64,000 bases of DNA, taken from contig NC_019745.1 of assembly GCF_000317555.1 (NCBI RefSeq), forward strand, positions 1,674,001 through 1,738,000, read 5' to 3'. Shown here in pieces: positions 55,513 through 64,000 of this stretch (positions within the stretch are counted from its first letter, which is position 1; the number at the start of each line of letters is the position of its first letter). This DNA comes from Gloeocapsa sp. PCC 7428. Lineage in GTDB: Bacteria > Cyanobacteriota > Cyanobacteriia > Cyanobacteriales > Chroococcidiopsidaceae. The position numbers and the translations under genes are program-made. The notes under the pieces were generated by a model. The model did not search any database and had not been told where the DNA came from. It worked only from the letters and a program-made list of their open reading frames with translations.

Positions 55513-56505
55513 ATGAAACGGGTTTTCGATTGGTTGCATGGTACTACATTTAAGCTACTAAGTCTGGCTGTCGTCATATTTTTGATTTGGGGAACGCTAG
55601 CGCCGCTAGAAACGCTCCTATGGTGGTTATCACAGGATGAGGAGAGTGTAAATCCTGATTCGAGTCAACCCGACGCAACTTCAGATGATGACTCGAGTTC
55701 AACTGAAGCATCAGTTAATTGCTACGTCGTTTTCCTCCCAGGAGTAGGAAGCTATGATGCAGATAACTTAACCGAGGAAGAATCAAATTTTGTAGACCGC
55801 GTGATTGAATCACATCCTCAGTGCGTGTCAGTACGAGATGTATTTCCATATTCTGCTGCAAATGAAGGATTAGTCGGAGAACGGATATTAGCACCTGTGT
55901 GGAATGTCATCAGACAATCTGACGGCTTAGCGTATACGGTAATTAACATTCGGAATATTTGGCGCATGGCGTTATCCGCAGACCCGCGCTATGGAACCGT
56001 GTATAACCGAGGAATTGCTAGTGCAATTATCGATCGCATGAATGCAGCGTCTCCCATACCTCCTGCAAATCAAAGAATTAATGCGATCGTGATGAGTACT
56101 AGCGGTGGAGCGCAAGTCGCGCTGGGGGCGGTTCCTTATCTTGAGGACTGGTTAAATGCGCAAGTTTTCGCGATTTCGATTGGTGGTGTTTTTGCTGGTC
56201 GAGATGGTTTTGCTCAAGCCAATGGCGTGTACCACCTCTACGGTACTGAAGATTGGATTGATGATATCGGTTGGATTATCTTTCCTTCACGCTGGCGCTG
56301 GGTTTTTGGTTCTCCCTTTAATCGCGCGCGCCGTCAAGGACGCTATCAAGCAATTGAAACAGGTCCTCACGAACATGATGGCGATCGCGGCTATTTTGGT
56401 GAAGCAACCGTAGATGATGGTACTAAATATATCGATTTAACGCTGGAAAAGCTCAATGCATTGCCGATTTGGTCGGTCGATAATCCTAGCACTGAGCAAG
56501 ATTAA
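55513..56505 (+). CDS. Membrane-anchored hydrolase-like protein, paralog 1
   Basis: The 330-residue protein starts at ATG 55513. One N-terminal helix (LLSLAVVIFLIWGTLAPL) is followed by a Ser/Asp-rich linker and a soluble domain. Landmarks are YVVFLPGVGSYDADNL, VRDVFPYSAANEGLVGERI, a nucleophile-elbow-like MSTSGGAQVALGAVPYL and GPHEHDGDRGYFG near the end. TSGGA and GPHEHDG could supply Ser and His of a hydrolase, but I do not recognise the family. The gene 240 bp downstream is a clear paralog. Confidence 0.75.
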   Translation: MKRVFDWLHGTTFKLLSLAVVIFLIWGTLAPLETLLWWLSQDEESVNPDSSQPDATSDDDSSSTEASVNCYVVFLPGVGSYDADNLTEEESNFVDRVIESHPQCVSVRDVFPYSAANEGLVGERILAPVWNVIRQSDGLAYTVINIRNIWRMALSADPRYGTVYNRGIASAIIDRMNAASPIPPANQRINAIVMSTSGGAQVALGAVPYLEDWLNAQVFAISIGGVFAGRDGFAQANGVYHLYGTEDWIDDIGWIIFPSRWRWVFGSPFNRARRQGRYQAIETGPHEHDGDRGYFGEATVDDGTKYIDLTLEKLNALPIWSVDNPSTEQD

Positions 56506-56645
56506 GCTAAAAACATTGACCAAGAGTGCGTGATGTATAAAAAATTTCAAAGTTGGTGTGATGAGTGGTATACGAAACGGGCACACTAAAGACATCACGT
56601 TGATACTATTTAAGTTGGGTTTTTTGAATGAACCACAAAGCACAC

Positions 56646-56662
56646 GCTAGCGTAGCGTTAGC
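56646..56662. repeat. GCTAGCG-TAG-CGTTAGC palindrome
   Basis: A 7-bp stem with one wobble and a 3-nt loop in the gap between the paralog pair. It has the look of a dispersed cyanobacterial repeat rather than a terminator; no U-tract follows. Confidence 0.55.
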
Positions 56663-56745
56663 CCTTAAAACACAAACGAAGGAATTGGGAAGAGAGCTTT
56701 TTTGAGGTCGATATAGCAAGTGCTGCCTAGATATATTGATACGCA

Positions 56746-57750
56746 ATGTTAAAGTTAGTTAATAGTATTCTTGAGTGGCTGCGTGGTGGTGCTTTAAGGC
56801 TACTCCTTTTAGCAGCAGTGATCCTTGCGCTCTGGGGAACACTTTCGCCAATCGGAACTTTGGTATGGTGGCTGACACAATCGGAAACGTTGGGCTTGAA
56901 GCGACAATCGCTGCAACTTCCTGAGCGAAATAACTCAAATCGTGCTGGTAAGCCAAGAAATTTAACTTGTTATATCATTTTTCTCACCGGAGTAGGCGAT
57001 TTTTCCACAAATGAATTAACCGAGGGCGAAGAAGACTTTCTTCAAGGTTTAGCACAAACGCGTCAAAATTGTGCCATTGTTAAAGATGTTTTTCCTTACT
57101 CCGCAGCCAACGAAAACTTGGGAGGAGAACGCTTATTAGCCCCTGTATGGCGCTTTGCTAACGAAGCTGAAGGCTGGCTTGGTATTGCTGATATCCTGAT
57201 TAAAATTCGTAATCTGTGGCGCTTTGCGATTTCCGCCGATGAGCGTTATGGTCCGGTTTATAACCAGGGAATCGCGAGTGCGATCGCCGAACAGATGAAT
57301 GCAGCCCATCCCTTACCACTCGATTCGCAACGTCAACCATTAGACATTATTCTCATTGGTACCAGTGGCGGTGCACAAGTCGCGTTAGGGGCGACTCCGT
57401 ATCTTAATCAATGGCTGAATTCAGATATTACTGTGGTTTCTGTTGGGGGCGTGTTTAATGGTATTAATGGCTTTGAGCAAGCTGACCGTGTTTTCCACTT
57501 GCGCGGGACTCAAGATTGGGTAGAAGATATCGGTGGGATTATTTTTCCTTCGCGTTGGGTATTTACGATTGCTTCTCCTTTTAGCCGCGCCCGTCAGCAG
57601 GGGCGTTATCAATCCGTTGTGAGTGGACCGCACGAACACGATGGTTCGCAAGGTTATTTTGGTAGAGATTATGTTTCAGCAAGCAAGACAACTTATGTCA
57701 ATTTGACGCTACAAGCAATTAACCAATTACCAATTTGGCAACGTCAGTGA
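56746..57750 (+). CDS. Membrane-anchored hydrolase-like protein, paralog 2
   Basis: The 334-residue protein keeps paralog 1's plan: a helix (RLLLLAAVILALWGTLSPI), a linker, CYIIFLTGVGDFSTNELTEG, VKDVFPYSAANENLGGERL, LIGTSGGAQVALGATPYL, VISVGG-like VVSVGGVFNGINGF, and GPHEHDGSQGYFG. The candidate Ser and His are retained, supporting a functional pair. An 11-bp tandem repeat spans the stop codon, giving two in-phase TGA-like ends. ATG 56746. Confidence 0.75.
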   Translation: MLKLVNSILEWLRGGALRLLLLAAVILALWGTLSPIGTLVWWLTQSETLGLKRQSLQLPERNNSNRAGKPRNLTCYIIFLTGVGDFSTNELTEGEEDFLQGLAQTRQNCAIVKDVFPYSAANENLGGERLLAPVWRFANEAEGWLGIADILIKIRNLWRFAISADERYGPVYNQGIASAIAEQMNAAHPLPLDSQRQPLDIILIGTSGGAQVALGATPYLNQWLNSDITVVSVGGVFNGINGFEQADRVFHLRGTQDWVEDIGGIIFPSRWVFTIASPFSRARQQGRYQSVVSGPHEHDGSQGYFGRDYVSASKTTYVNLTLQAINQLPIWQRQ

Positions 57751-57782
57751 AACGTCAGTGAAAATAAATAATTTCAGAATTA

Positions 57783-59102
57783 CTATGCTTTTAACAGCTT
57801 GAGAACGGCAAAATATCGCTCTTGAACATCTTTTTGATCGAGTTCTTCGGATATTCCTTCGTGGCTACCGCGTTCGATCATTTGTGCATGACGCAGAAGT
57901 GCTGCACGTTGTTCTTTCGTGTGAGTACATTCACTAATCCGCGCGATCGCTTCTAATAATCGAATCGTTACGCCCACACTTGATTGTCCATATTGTCGAA
58001 TTTGGTTAAACGCAGTATCAACCATATCCGCAAAACTGACTGATTCAGCAATGACACGTAGCTTCTGATTGTCATCGTAACGATAGGGAGAAGGAATACT
58101 TTTTTGTGCTAAGTGGCACAAAGCTGCACTAAGTTGATCGATGCACTGAATCGCTGTAAACGGATCGTTAATTCCTGGAGACAAGGCACGTACAGCAATT
58201 TCAACTAGCTGATTTACACAAAACTCGACGTCTTGCTGCGGAGTGCGCTGATTACCGACAACAAAAAAGCCATTAATCTTTTCCGCAAGTTTTTTATGAA
58301 TCCGCTTGCCTGGGAAAATCGTTACAAGATCGCTACCTTTAACAACAAAGTCTCCTGGGCGGTAATTAAGACGTATCAGTAAATCATTTTCTGTTGCAAA
58401 TTTCATTAACTCCTCATTGTCAACGCCCTGAATATAACCACCAACTTTTGCTCTAATGGATTCGGCTTCACGCTCAAAGTCTCTCGGAATATCTGTCCCA
58501 CTGTCTTGACCTGCTGGTTCGCCTTGTCCAATTTTTTGAGGAAATAAGCGATCAATCGTTTCATGAAGATCTTGACCGACATTAGAGATGACTTGCTGTG
58601 CTTGAATCGATGTTGCAGCATGATGTAAAAAGTAAATGAGAACTGCCACACCAACTGCTGCCAAGATAATGCTGCAAGTTACCGAAAAATGCGGAACAAA
58701 CTCTTCATTGTCTTGACTATTGATCGTACGCAGCACTAACAAGCAGTAGATAAACGTTGAAATAAATGTGCCTAGTACAATTTGATTACCTGTATCGCGC
58801 ATAAAATTCCGTAGCAAGCGCGGTCCAAATTGTCCAGATGCAAGTTGCAATGCCACAATCACAATAGAAAAAGCAGTGGTAGCCACTGTAACCATCGAAC
58901 CAGAAACGGTAGAAAGAATCTCGCGCGCGCCATCAGGTCCACGAGTGTAGGTTAATGGCAAAGTTCTTATCAAATCATATTCTTGGTGATCGAGCGTGAG
59001 CGTAACATACGCTAAGAAGATCGCACCGAGTACCATTAATGATGGGATAAACCAAAAACTCGTGTGAAGCGATTCCCAGACTTTGCCTAGTTTAGTGCTC
59101 AT
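57783..59102 (-). CDS. DUF2254 membrane protein
   Basis: The 439-residue protein has about four N-terminal helices and the DUF2254 pattern: LSTVSGSMVTVATTAFSIVIVALQLASGQFGPRLLRNFM, here the key stretch spanning residues 63-101, then LGTFISTFIYCLLVL. A cytoplasmic region includes YIQGVDNEELMKFATEND and ALSPGINDPFTAIQC. Function is unknown. It overlaps the MscS gene stop by 4 bp (ATGA), so the two are translationally coupled and probably cooperate. Confidence 0.8.
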   Translation of the reverse strand: MSTKLGKVWESLHTSFWFIPSLMVLGAIFLAYVTLTLDHQEYDLIRTLPLTYTRGPDGAREILSTVSGSMVTVATTAFSIVIVALQLASGQFGPRLLRNFMRDTGNQIVLGTFISTFIYCLLVLRTINSQDNEEFVPHFSVTCSIILAAVGVAVLIYFLHHAATSIQAQQVISNVGQDLHETIDRLFPQKIGQGEPAGQDSGTDIPRDFEREAESIRAKVGGYIQGVDNEELMKFATENDLLIRLNYRPGDFVVKGSDLVTIFPGKRIHKKLAEKINGFFVVGNQRTPQQDVEFCVNQLVEIAVRALSPGINDPFTAIQCIDQLSAALCHLAQKSIPSPYRYDDNQKLRVIAESVSFADMVDTAFNQIRQYGQSSVGVTIRLLEAIARISECTHTKEQRAALLRHAQMIERGSHEGISEELDQKDVQERYFAVLKLLKA

Positions 59103-60109
59103 GGTTGATCCTGTGTTTGTGCGCGGTCGTTTTTGCCGTTTGGCGATCGCATTTCAGCCAGCTTTCTAATCGAGTCGCTGATTCTACGCGGTTTGGGGAC
59201 TTCTTTGTTTCCAGCGGGCCATCCTTCGCGTTGACGCGTGCGATCGCCGTCGGTTTCTTCGGTTTGGTCGTGAAACAAAATCTGCTGTGTGGGAAACGGC
59301 ATATCAATGCCATTCTCGGTTAACGTTTTCTTAATTGCGGTTAAAACTCCATCGCGCATTTGCAATGTTTCTAATCTTCTGGGTGGCTGTACCCACCAAC
59401 GCGCGCGAATATTTACCGTACTTTCTGCCAAATCCACCACAAGGACATCAGGCGCTGGGTCGCGTAATACTCCATCGACGCTGTACATTGCTTCTAAAAT
59501 CAGTTCCTTCGCACGGTCAATATCATCGCCGTAACCAATGCCGATATCGTACTGTAATCGACGATTTTCAAAAGCTGTATTGACTGTTACTGAATTTGTA
59601 AATAGTTCCGAGTTAGGAATGACAATCCGACGACCGTCATACGTTCTAATTGTCGTCGCCCGCGTTTCAATATTCTCGACAGTTCCCTCAAAGTCTTTAA
59701 ATACAATTTGGTCATCAATGTGAAATGGCTCAGTCAATAAAATTAAAATTCCTGCAAGAAAGTTTTGCAGAATATCGCGAAACGCAAAACCAATAGCCAC
59801 ACCGCTAATTCCGAGTAGTTGTACCAAATCTCCGGCGCGAAAAGTTGGAATGACGATTGACAACGCAACAAATAAACCAATTAATACAACTGCACCTTGA
59901 GTCAAGCGCCCCAGCACCATCCCTAAATTCCGTGCTTGTCGGTGTCTTCGTGTTAGCTTTCTAACAAATAATTTGAAAGAGCGCGCTGCGAAAAAAAAGA
60001 TTGCAAAGACAATCAATGCTACTACGACGTTGGGTAGCAAGACGATTGTGCTATTGACCATGCCTTGAATTCTTTGCCAAGCTTCTAATGCTGCTGTTTC
60101 CAGGTTCAT
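59099..60109 (-). CDS. Mechanosensitive ion channel (MscS family)
   Basis: About 336 residues from ATG 60109; the frame continues upstream to 60205 without typical MscS sequence. Helices include STIVLLPNVVVALIVFAIFF and VVLIGLFVALSIVIP; the pore and beta region reads LLGISGVAIGFAFRDILQNFLAGILILLTEPF, partly quoted here across residues 105-136, followed by DQIVFKDFEGTVENIETRAT. These channels release solutes on hypo-osmotic shock. The C-terminus is a charged tail (EETDGDRTRQREG). Confidence 0.9.
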   Translation of the reverse strand: MNLETAALEAWQRIQGMVNSTIVLLPNVVVALIVFAIFFFAARSFKLFVRKLTRRHRQARNLGMVLGRLTQGAVVLIGLFVALSIVIPTFRAGDLVQLLGISGVAIGFAFRDILQNFLAGILILLTEPFHIDDQIVFKDFEGTVENIETRATTIRTYDGRRIVIPNSELFTNSVTVNTAFENRRLQYDIGIGYGDDIDRAKELILEAMYSVDGVLRDPAPDVLVVDLAESTVNIRARWWVQPPRRLETLQMRDGVLTAIKKTLTENGIDMPFPTQQILFHDQTEETDGDRTRQREGWPAGNKEVPKPRRISDSIRKLAEMRSPNGKNDRAQTQDQP

Positions 60110-60318
60110 GAACTTGTTAATACCGAAAAATTGTGAGTTATGAATGCAATTTGCTGAAAATCCTTCATTAATGAATTTGCCTAAATTAACTAGGCTCATC
60201 AGCATAGGGGATGACGTTTTTCTGCTCCTCAGTGATAATACTTGGATGAGAAATTGCCGCGCAACATCCTAACTCATATTTTGGTCTTAAGCTTTACGAG
60301 TAGTTCCAGGAGAGTAGT

Positions 60319-61335
60319 GTGCTGTTTGATATTCGCCGACGATTTAACTTGCTGCATAAGCGGAGAGTTGCACTGCACGATTTGCAGTCGATGCACGAGG
60401 GGCTATTAGAAGAATCAGCGCTAGAGCGGATTTATATTATCTTAATCGTTGGCTCTTGTGTTATTGCTACCTTTGGATTACTGTCGAATAGCGCCGCCGT
60501 GATTATTGGCGCGATGATTGTGGCTCCTTTAATGTTGCCGATTCGGGCAATGGCATTCGGTGCATTGGAGGGTAACTTCCGGTTATTTCGCACAGGCTTA
60601 AGTTCGATCATTGTGGGCACACTGCTGGCGATTGCGATCTCGTGGTTAATTGGAATGTCTGTTGGTTTAGCGGAATTTGGTAGTGAAATTTTTTCGCGAT
60701 CGCGTCCGACTTTGCTCGATCTAGGAATTGCGATCGCAGCAGGAGGAATAAGTGGTTTTGCCAAAGTTGAACCCAAAGTTTCGCCAACGTTAGCAGGAAC
60801 TGCGATTTCTGTTGCTTTAATGCCACCGATTTGTGTTATTGGTTTAGGACTTTCACAAGCAAATTGGTCTTTAAGTCTTGGCGCATCGGTTTTGTATCTC
60901 ACCAATTTGCTAGGAATTACGCTTTCTTGTATGCTGATTTTTCTAGCTACAGGCTATACTCCGCTCTATCGTGCTAAAAAAGCACTGATTTGGACCGTTG
61001 GACTAACGACAATGCTACTTGTACCGCTAGGATTTAGCTTTTTTCGCTTGACTCAGCAAACTCGGCTCGAAGCTGGTCTGAGACGCGCGCTGTTAAACCG
61101 AACTGTGACTTTTCAAAGATTGGTACTTATCGATAGTAATGTTAACTGGTCGAGCGATCCCCCAGTAGTACGCTTAAGTGTTCGTTCTAGAGACCCTGTC
61201 ACGCCAAGACAAGTTGAGCTTTTAGAAGAATTTTTAGCTAGAGAAACAGGACAACGCTTTACTTTAATTTTTGAAGTTGGTCAAATTGAAGAAGTAAGAC
61301 GTGAAGGCGTCAACGGTTCTTCTTTTGATGAATAA
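60319..61335 (+). CDS. DUF389 / TIGR00341 family membrane protein
   Basis: The 338-residue protein starts GTG 60319 with AGGAG upstream. LLSNSAAVIIGAMIVAPLM and FAKVEPKVSPTLAGTAISVALMPP are DUF389 hallmarks within a six-helix core; a soluble C-terminal region (about 245-338) follows. The transport or sensing role is not established. It precedes the antiporter gene by 18 bp and diverges from MscS. Confidence 0.85.
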   Translation: MLFDIRRRFNLLHKRRVALHDLQSMHEGLLEESALERIYIILIVGSCVIATFGLLSNSAAVIIGAMIVAPLMLPIRAMAFGALEGNFRLFRTGLSSIIVGTLLAIAISWLIGMSVGLAEFGSEIFSRSRPTLLDLGIAIAAGGISGFAKVEPKVSPTLAGTAISVALMPPICVIGLGLSQANWSLSLGASVLYLTNLLGITLSCMLIFLATGYTPLYRAKKALIWTVGLTTMLLVPLGFSFFRLTQQTRLEAGLRRALLNRTVTFQRLVLIDSNVNWSSDPPVVRLSVRSRDPVTPRQVELLEEFLARETGQRFTLIFEVGQIEEVRREGVNGSSFDE

Positions 61336-61353
61336 ACTTAAGTTTTAGCTAAC

Positions 61354-62916
61354 ATGACAACAGAAACACTAGCCGAAGTAGCGATTGAGCAAAATATTAA
61401 GCAATTTCTTTTGGTACTATCAGTTTCCTTAAGTATCGCCACATTACCACAGTTTTTTAGCTGGTTTCGTCAAATTCCTTATACGCTGCTTTTAGTCATT
61501 GTTGGCTTAGGTTTGGCGTTTGTTGATGTGAGATTAGTGAATCTTTCGCCACAACTGATTTTGACGATATTTTTACCCCCGCTGTTGTTTGAAGCAGCGT
61601 GGAATATGGAATGGACTAAGCTTAAGCGCGACTTAGTGCCAATTACGCTGTTTGCGATTTTAGGGGTTGTTATTTCGGTGATTGGTGTAGGTTTAGCACT
61701 TAATCAAACCGCCGGAGTGACAATCGGAATTGCTTTGCTTTTAGGTGCGTGTGTCGCCGCAACTGATCCGGTTTCTGTGATTGCGTTATTTCGCGAACTC
61801 GGTGTCGAAAAACGTTTGACAATTCTCATGGAAGGCGAAAGCTTATTCAATGATGGAATTGCTGTTGTCGCGTTTAGTTTTGTCGTCGGTTTTGCGCTAG
61901 GAACAGATACTTTAGAACTTCAAGAACTCATTGCACGGTTTTTTACCGTTGTTGGAATCGGAATTGGTTGTGGTTGTGTTGTCGGTTTTGGCATTTCTTA
62001 TCTAACGCAGCGATTTGATTTACCTTTGGTCGAGCAATCACTTACTTTAGTTTCGGCGTATGGTACTTACATCATCACCGAAGATTTAGGCGGTTCAGGC
62101 GTTATTGGCGTTGTCACTACAGGTCTCGTTTTAGGAAACTTTGGCTCGCGAATCGGAATGCAGCCGAGTACGAGATTAGCTGTAACTCAGTTTTGGGACT
62201 TTTTGGCATTTTTTGTCAATTCTATCGTGTTTCTGCTGATTGGCGATCAAATCAAGTTCAACGACTTAGGCGCAAATTTAGGACTGATTGCGATTACGAT
62301 CGCCGCCATGATCGTCACCCGCGCGATCGCAATCTTCGGCTTGGGTTGGTTGAGTAACATCTTGGTTAAATCAGAAATATCTTGGTCCGATGAACTGATT
62401 TTATGGTGGGGAGGTTTGCGCGGTTCGGTGGCGATCGCACTGGCTTTAAGTGTGCCAGAAGTCTTACCACAGCGTACACAAATTATTTCTGTTGTTTTTG
62501 GTGTCGTCCTATTCACGCTGTTGGTACAAGGATTAACCACCAAACCTTTAGTAACAAAATTCAAACCTTCAAGCGATCAAGCGGTACGTCAGGAGTATTT
62601 GGAAGCGATCGCGCGTTGGGTCGCGATGAATCGAGTTTTAGAACATTTGACGCAAGCAAATCTTCGCCCCGAAATTGATCCAGAGTTTTATCGTTACCAA
62701 AAAGCCTTGGTAGAAGGTCAACTCGATGACGTACAGCAGGATATGAACAAATTACGCAATGAACATCCTCAGCTACGAGACTTTGCGGTAGAACAACTGC
62801 AAGAAGAACTCCTCGCGATTGAAGCGGATACTTATGCAGAGTTAGTACGCGGTGGACGCTTGAATGATAAACTACCACCGATGCTAGAAGAAGTCTTCAA
62901 ACAAATGAATAAATAA
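61354..62916 (+). CDS. CPA1-family Na+/H+ antiporter (NhaP/NhaS-like)
   Basis: The 520-residue transporter has about 12 helices, ACVAATDPVSVIALFRELG (ion-site Asp of TM5 in CPA1), GESLFNDGIAVVAFSFV and WWGGLRGSVAIALALS, followed by a cytoplasmic tail of about 110 residues. It exchanges Na+ or K+ for H+. Co-directional with the DUF389 gene. Confidence 0.92.
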   Translation: MTTETLAEVAIEQNIKQFLLVLSVSLSIATLPQFFSWFRQIPYTLLLVIVGLGLAFVDVRLVNLSPQLILTIFLPPLLFEAAWNMEWTKLKRDLVPITLFAILGVVISVIGVGLALNQTAGVTIGIALLLGACVAATDPVSVIALFRELGVEKRLTILMEGESLFNDGIAVVAFSFVVGFALGTDTLELQELIARFFTVVGIGIGCGCVVGFGISYLTQRFDLPLVEQSLTLVSAYGTYIITEDLGGSGVIGVVTTGLVLGNFGSRIGMQPSTRLAVTQFWDFLAFFVNSIVFLLIGDQIKFNDLGANLGLIAITIAAMIVTRAIAIFGLGWLSNILVKSEISWSDELILWWGGLRGSVAIALALSVPEVLPQRTQIISVVFGVVLFTLLVQGLTTKPLVTKFKPSSDQAVRQEYLEAIARWVAMNRVLEHLTQANLRPEIDPEFYRYQKALVEGQLDDVQQDMNKLRNEHPQLRDFAVEQLQEELLAIEADTYAELVRGGRLNDKLPPMLEEVFKQMNK

Positions 62917-62965
62917 AGTACCTATTCAGGTGTTTGACCTCTACAAAAACTCAAGTAAGTTTTTA

Positions 62966-63874
62966 TTAACTTGCTTCTCGAAGCCTAAATAGCGTCACTT
63001 CCGGCGGACAGTTGATTCTAATTGGCGCAATGCTAAAACCTATACCCCGATTCACATACAGGCGATTTCCTGGCTGTCCGTAACTTGCTTCGATCCAACC
63101 ATCAACGTGAACTTTATCTTCTCGCACAAACGTCATCCAAGACCATTGGGGCAAAAATGGCAAACGCACTTGTCCGCCATGCGTGTGTCCTGCGACTGCT
63201 AAAGGTGCCGTGTTAGCAGGAAATTTCTCAAACGAATCTGGATGATGCATCATTACTAATCTTGGTGCAGTTTGTGGTATTTGAGACAATGCGATCGCCG
63301 GATTGTCTTTGTTCGCCCACCGCGATCCAATACCCACGAGATACAGTGAATCTTCTCCTGTTGGTTGTTGGTTTGCTGGCGGTACTAGGGAAACTGCCTC
63401 GTTTTGTAACATATCCACACCTGCTTGTTCCAGCGCTGCATACAGTTCGCCTGCTATCTGTTCATTCGGTGGGGCAGTTTTGGCATCCATTGCGTAGTCG
63501 TGATTGCCCAGTACCCCGTAAGTAGGAATACCTGCTGCTACCAACGGGCGAACCAATTCTACCGCCTTGCCAATTTCATTGTCATTTCCCTTATCCGCAT
63601 GATAAATAAAGTCACCAGCAATTAGTACAAGTGCTGGACGTTCTTGAATTAATTGATCGACTACACGTCTAATGGTGTTGGTATTACCAAGCCACATTCC
63701 AATTTGCCAATCGGCAATAACCGCAACTCTTTGTCCCTCCCAAGCATCAGGGAGATTCGGGATTTCTGCTACTTCTTCTTCTGTATCAATAAAGTAGGGT
63801 TCTACTAAGCCCCAAATCGCCAATAGCGAAGCGACTCCTAATAAACTGAGCAATATGTATTTAAGCGATTTCAT
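62966..63874 (-). CDS. Membrane-anchored metallophosphoesterase (YkuE-like)
   Basis: The 302-residue protein has an N-terminal helix (YILLSLLGVASLLAIWGL) and a calcineurin-like fold: ADWQIGMWLG (motif I, with Gln in place of the usual His of DxH), LVLIAGDFIYH, YGVLGNHDYAM, LVMMHHPDSFEKF and VAGHTHGGQVRLPFLP. YkuE-type enzymes cleave phosphoesters such as UDP-sugar or lipid pyrophosphates. The Gln substitution may be a family feature. Convergent with the antiporter gene. Confidence 0.88.
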   Translation of the reverse strand: MKSLKYILLSLLGVASLLAIWGLVEPYFIDTEEEVAEIPNLPDAWEGQRVAVIADWQIGMWLGNTNTIRRVVDQLIQERPALVLIAGDFIYHADKGNDNEIGKAVELVRPLVAAGIPTYGVLGNHDYAMDAKTAPPNEQIAGELYAALEQAGVDMLQNEAVSLVPPANQQPTGEDSLYLVGIGSRWANKDNPAIALSQIPQTAPRLVMMHHPDSFEKFPANTAPLAVAGHTHGGQVRLPFLPQWSWMTFVREDKVHVDGWIEASYGQPGNRLYVNRGIGFSIAPIRINCPPEVTLFRLREAS

Positions 63875-64000
63875 TTTGTGTTAAACAAGTACAGTTCTAA
63901 TTCCTGATCCCAGTGGAATAAAAATTATGCGCTGCATTCTGCTTGTTACTTGTGGTAAACACGAATGCTTGTAGCATCTATTATTACAATATTTTGAAAT

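Noticed and set aside
1-64000. Frequent GCGATCGC palindromes as a possible site-specific regulatory or restriction feature
   Set aside because: This is the HIP1 octamer, generally over-represented in cyanobacterial genomes, and its spread here is in coding and non-coding DNA alike.

Overview
The window is cyanobacterial chromosome. The palindrome GCGATCGC (HIP1) recurs throughout, and the gene set includes geranylgeranyl reductase ChlP, the circadian-output regulator RpaA and the plastid-shared protein Ycf34. Heptanucleotide tandem repeats typical of larger-genome cyanobacteria sit between and inside genes. A Chroococcidiopsis/Gloeocapsopsis-like or nostocalean source is my inference; nothing here fixes the genus. 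There is no insertion sequence, prophage or CRISPR array.

Region 1 (1-17762) is a lipid/polyketide island of the heterocyst-glycolipid (hgl) / polyunsaturated fatty-acid synthase (Pfa) type. In order it holds: the 3' part of a PKS with tandem ACPs and the front of a ketoreductase; a second ORF with the catalytic ketoreductase and a dehydratase; a KS-AT protein whose ketosynthase cysteine is replaced; a PfaD-type enoyl reductase; an ACP-thioester reductase; a free ACP; a 609-residue protein of unknown function with a TubC-like docking segment; a SyrD/PvdE-type ABC exporter; a sulfotransferase; a family-2 glycosyltransferase; and, convergent, a zinc alcohol dehydrogenase. Together they suggest a reductively released long-chain lipid that is glycosylated, sulfated and exported. 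The PKS reading frame is broken exactly at a two-unit heptamer repeat.

Region 2 (17.8-31.3 kb) is mixed surface and housekeeping content: a zinc-ribbon peptide, a 1.1 kb AT-rich gap ending in a terminator-like hairpin, a large RTX/integrin-repeat secreted protein, a TIGR03032 protein, an exported alpha/beta hydrolase, a Wza-like polysaccharide export protein, an ABC ATPase, a WbuC-like cupin, a GNAT enzyme, a TauE/SafE permease, and a receiver-only response regulator whose 3' end lies antisense to a tRNA-Gly gene.

Region 3 (31.3-50.6 kb) holds an RND efflux pump with its adaptor, parts of a dipeptide-type ABC transporter (OppC-like at 36 kb; DppB-like and binding protein at 47-49 kb), tRNA-maturation genes (tsaB, cca) with ycf34, two tandem glutathione-reductase paralogs with different predicted cofactor preference, hisC and cysA. 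A candidate structured RNA lies at 37.37-37.51 kb.

Region 4 (51-64 kb) holds chlP; rpaA with an exact in-frame 54-bp tandem duplication inside its receiver domain; an alpha/beta hydrolase invaded by a heptamer repeat; two tandem membrane-anchored hydrolase-like paralogs; a DUF2254-MscS pair divergent from a DUF389-NhaP antiporter pair (probable ion/osmotic homeostasis); and a metallophosphoesterase.

The observations most worth following are the RpaA duplication, the heptamer-broken PKS, the unknown TubC-docked protein in the sulfo-glycolipid-like cluster, the NADH-type glutathione-reductase paralog and the candidate RNA with competing stems.
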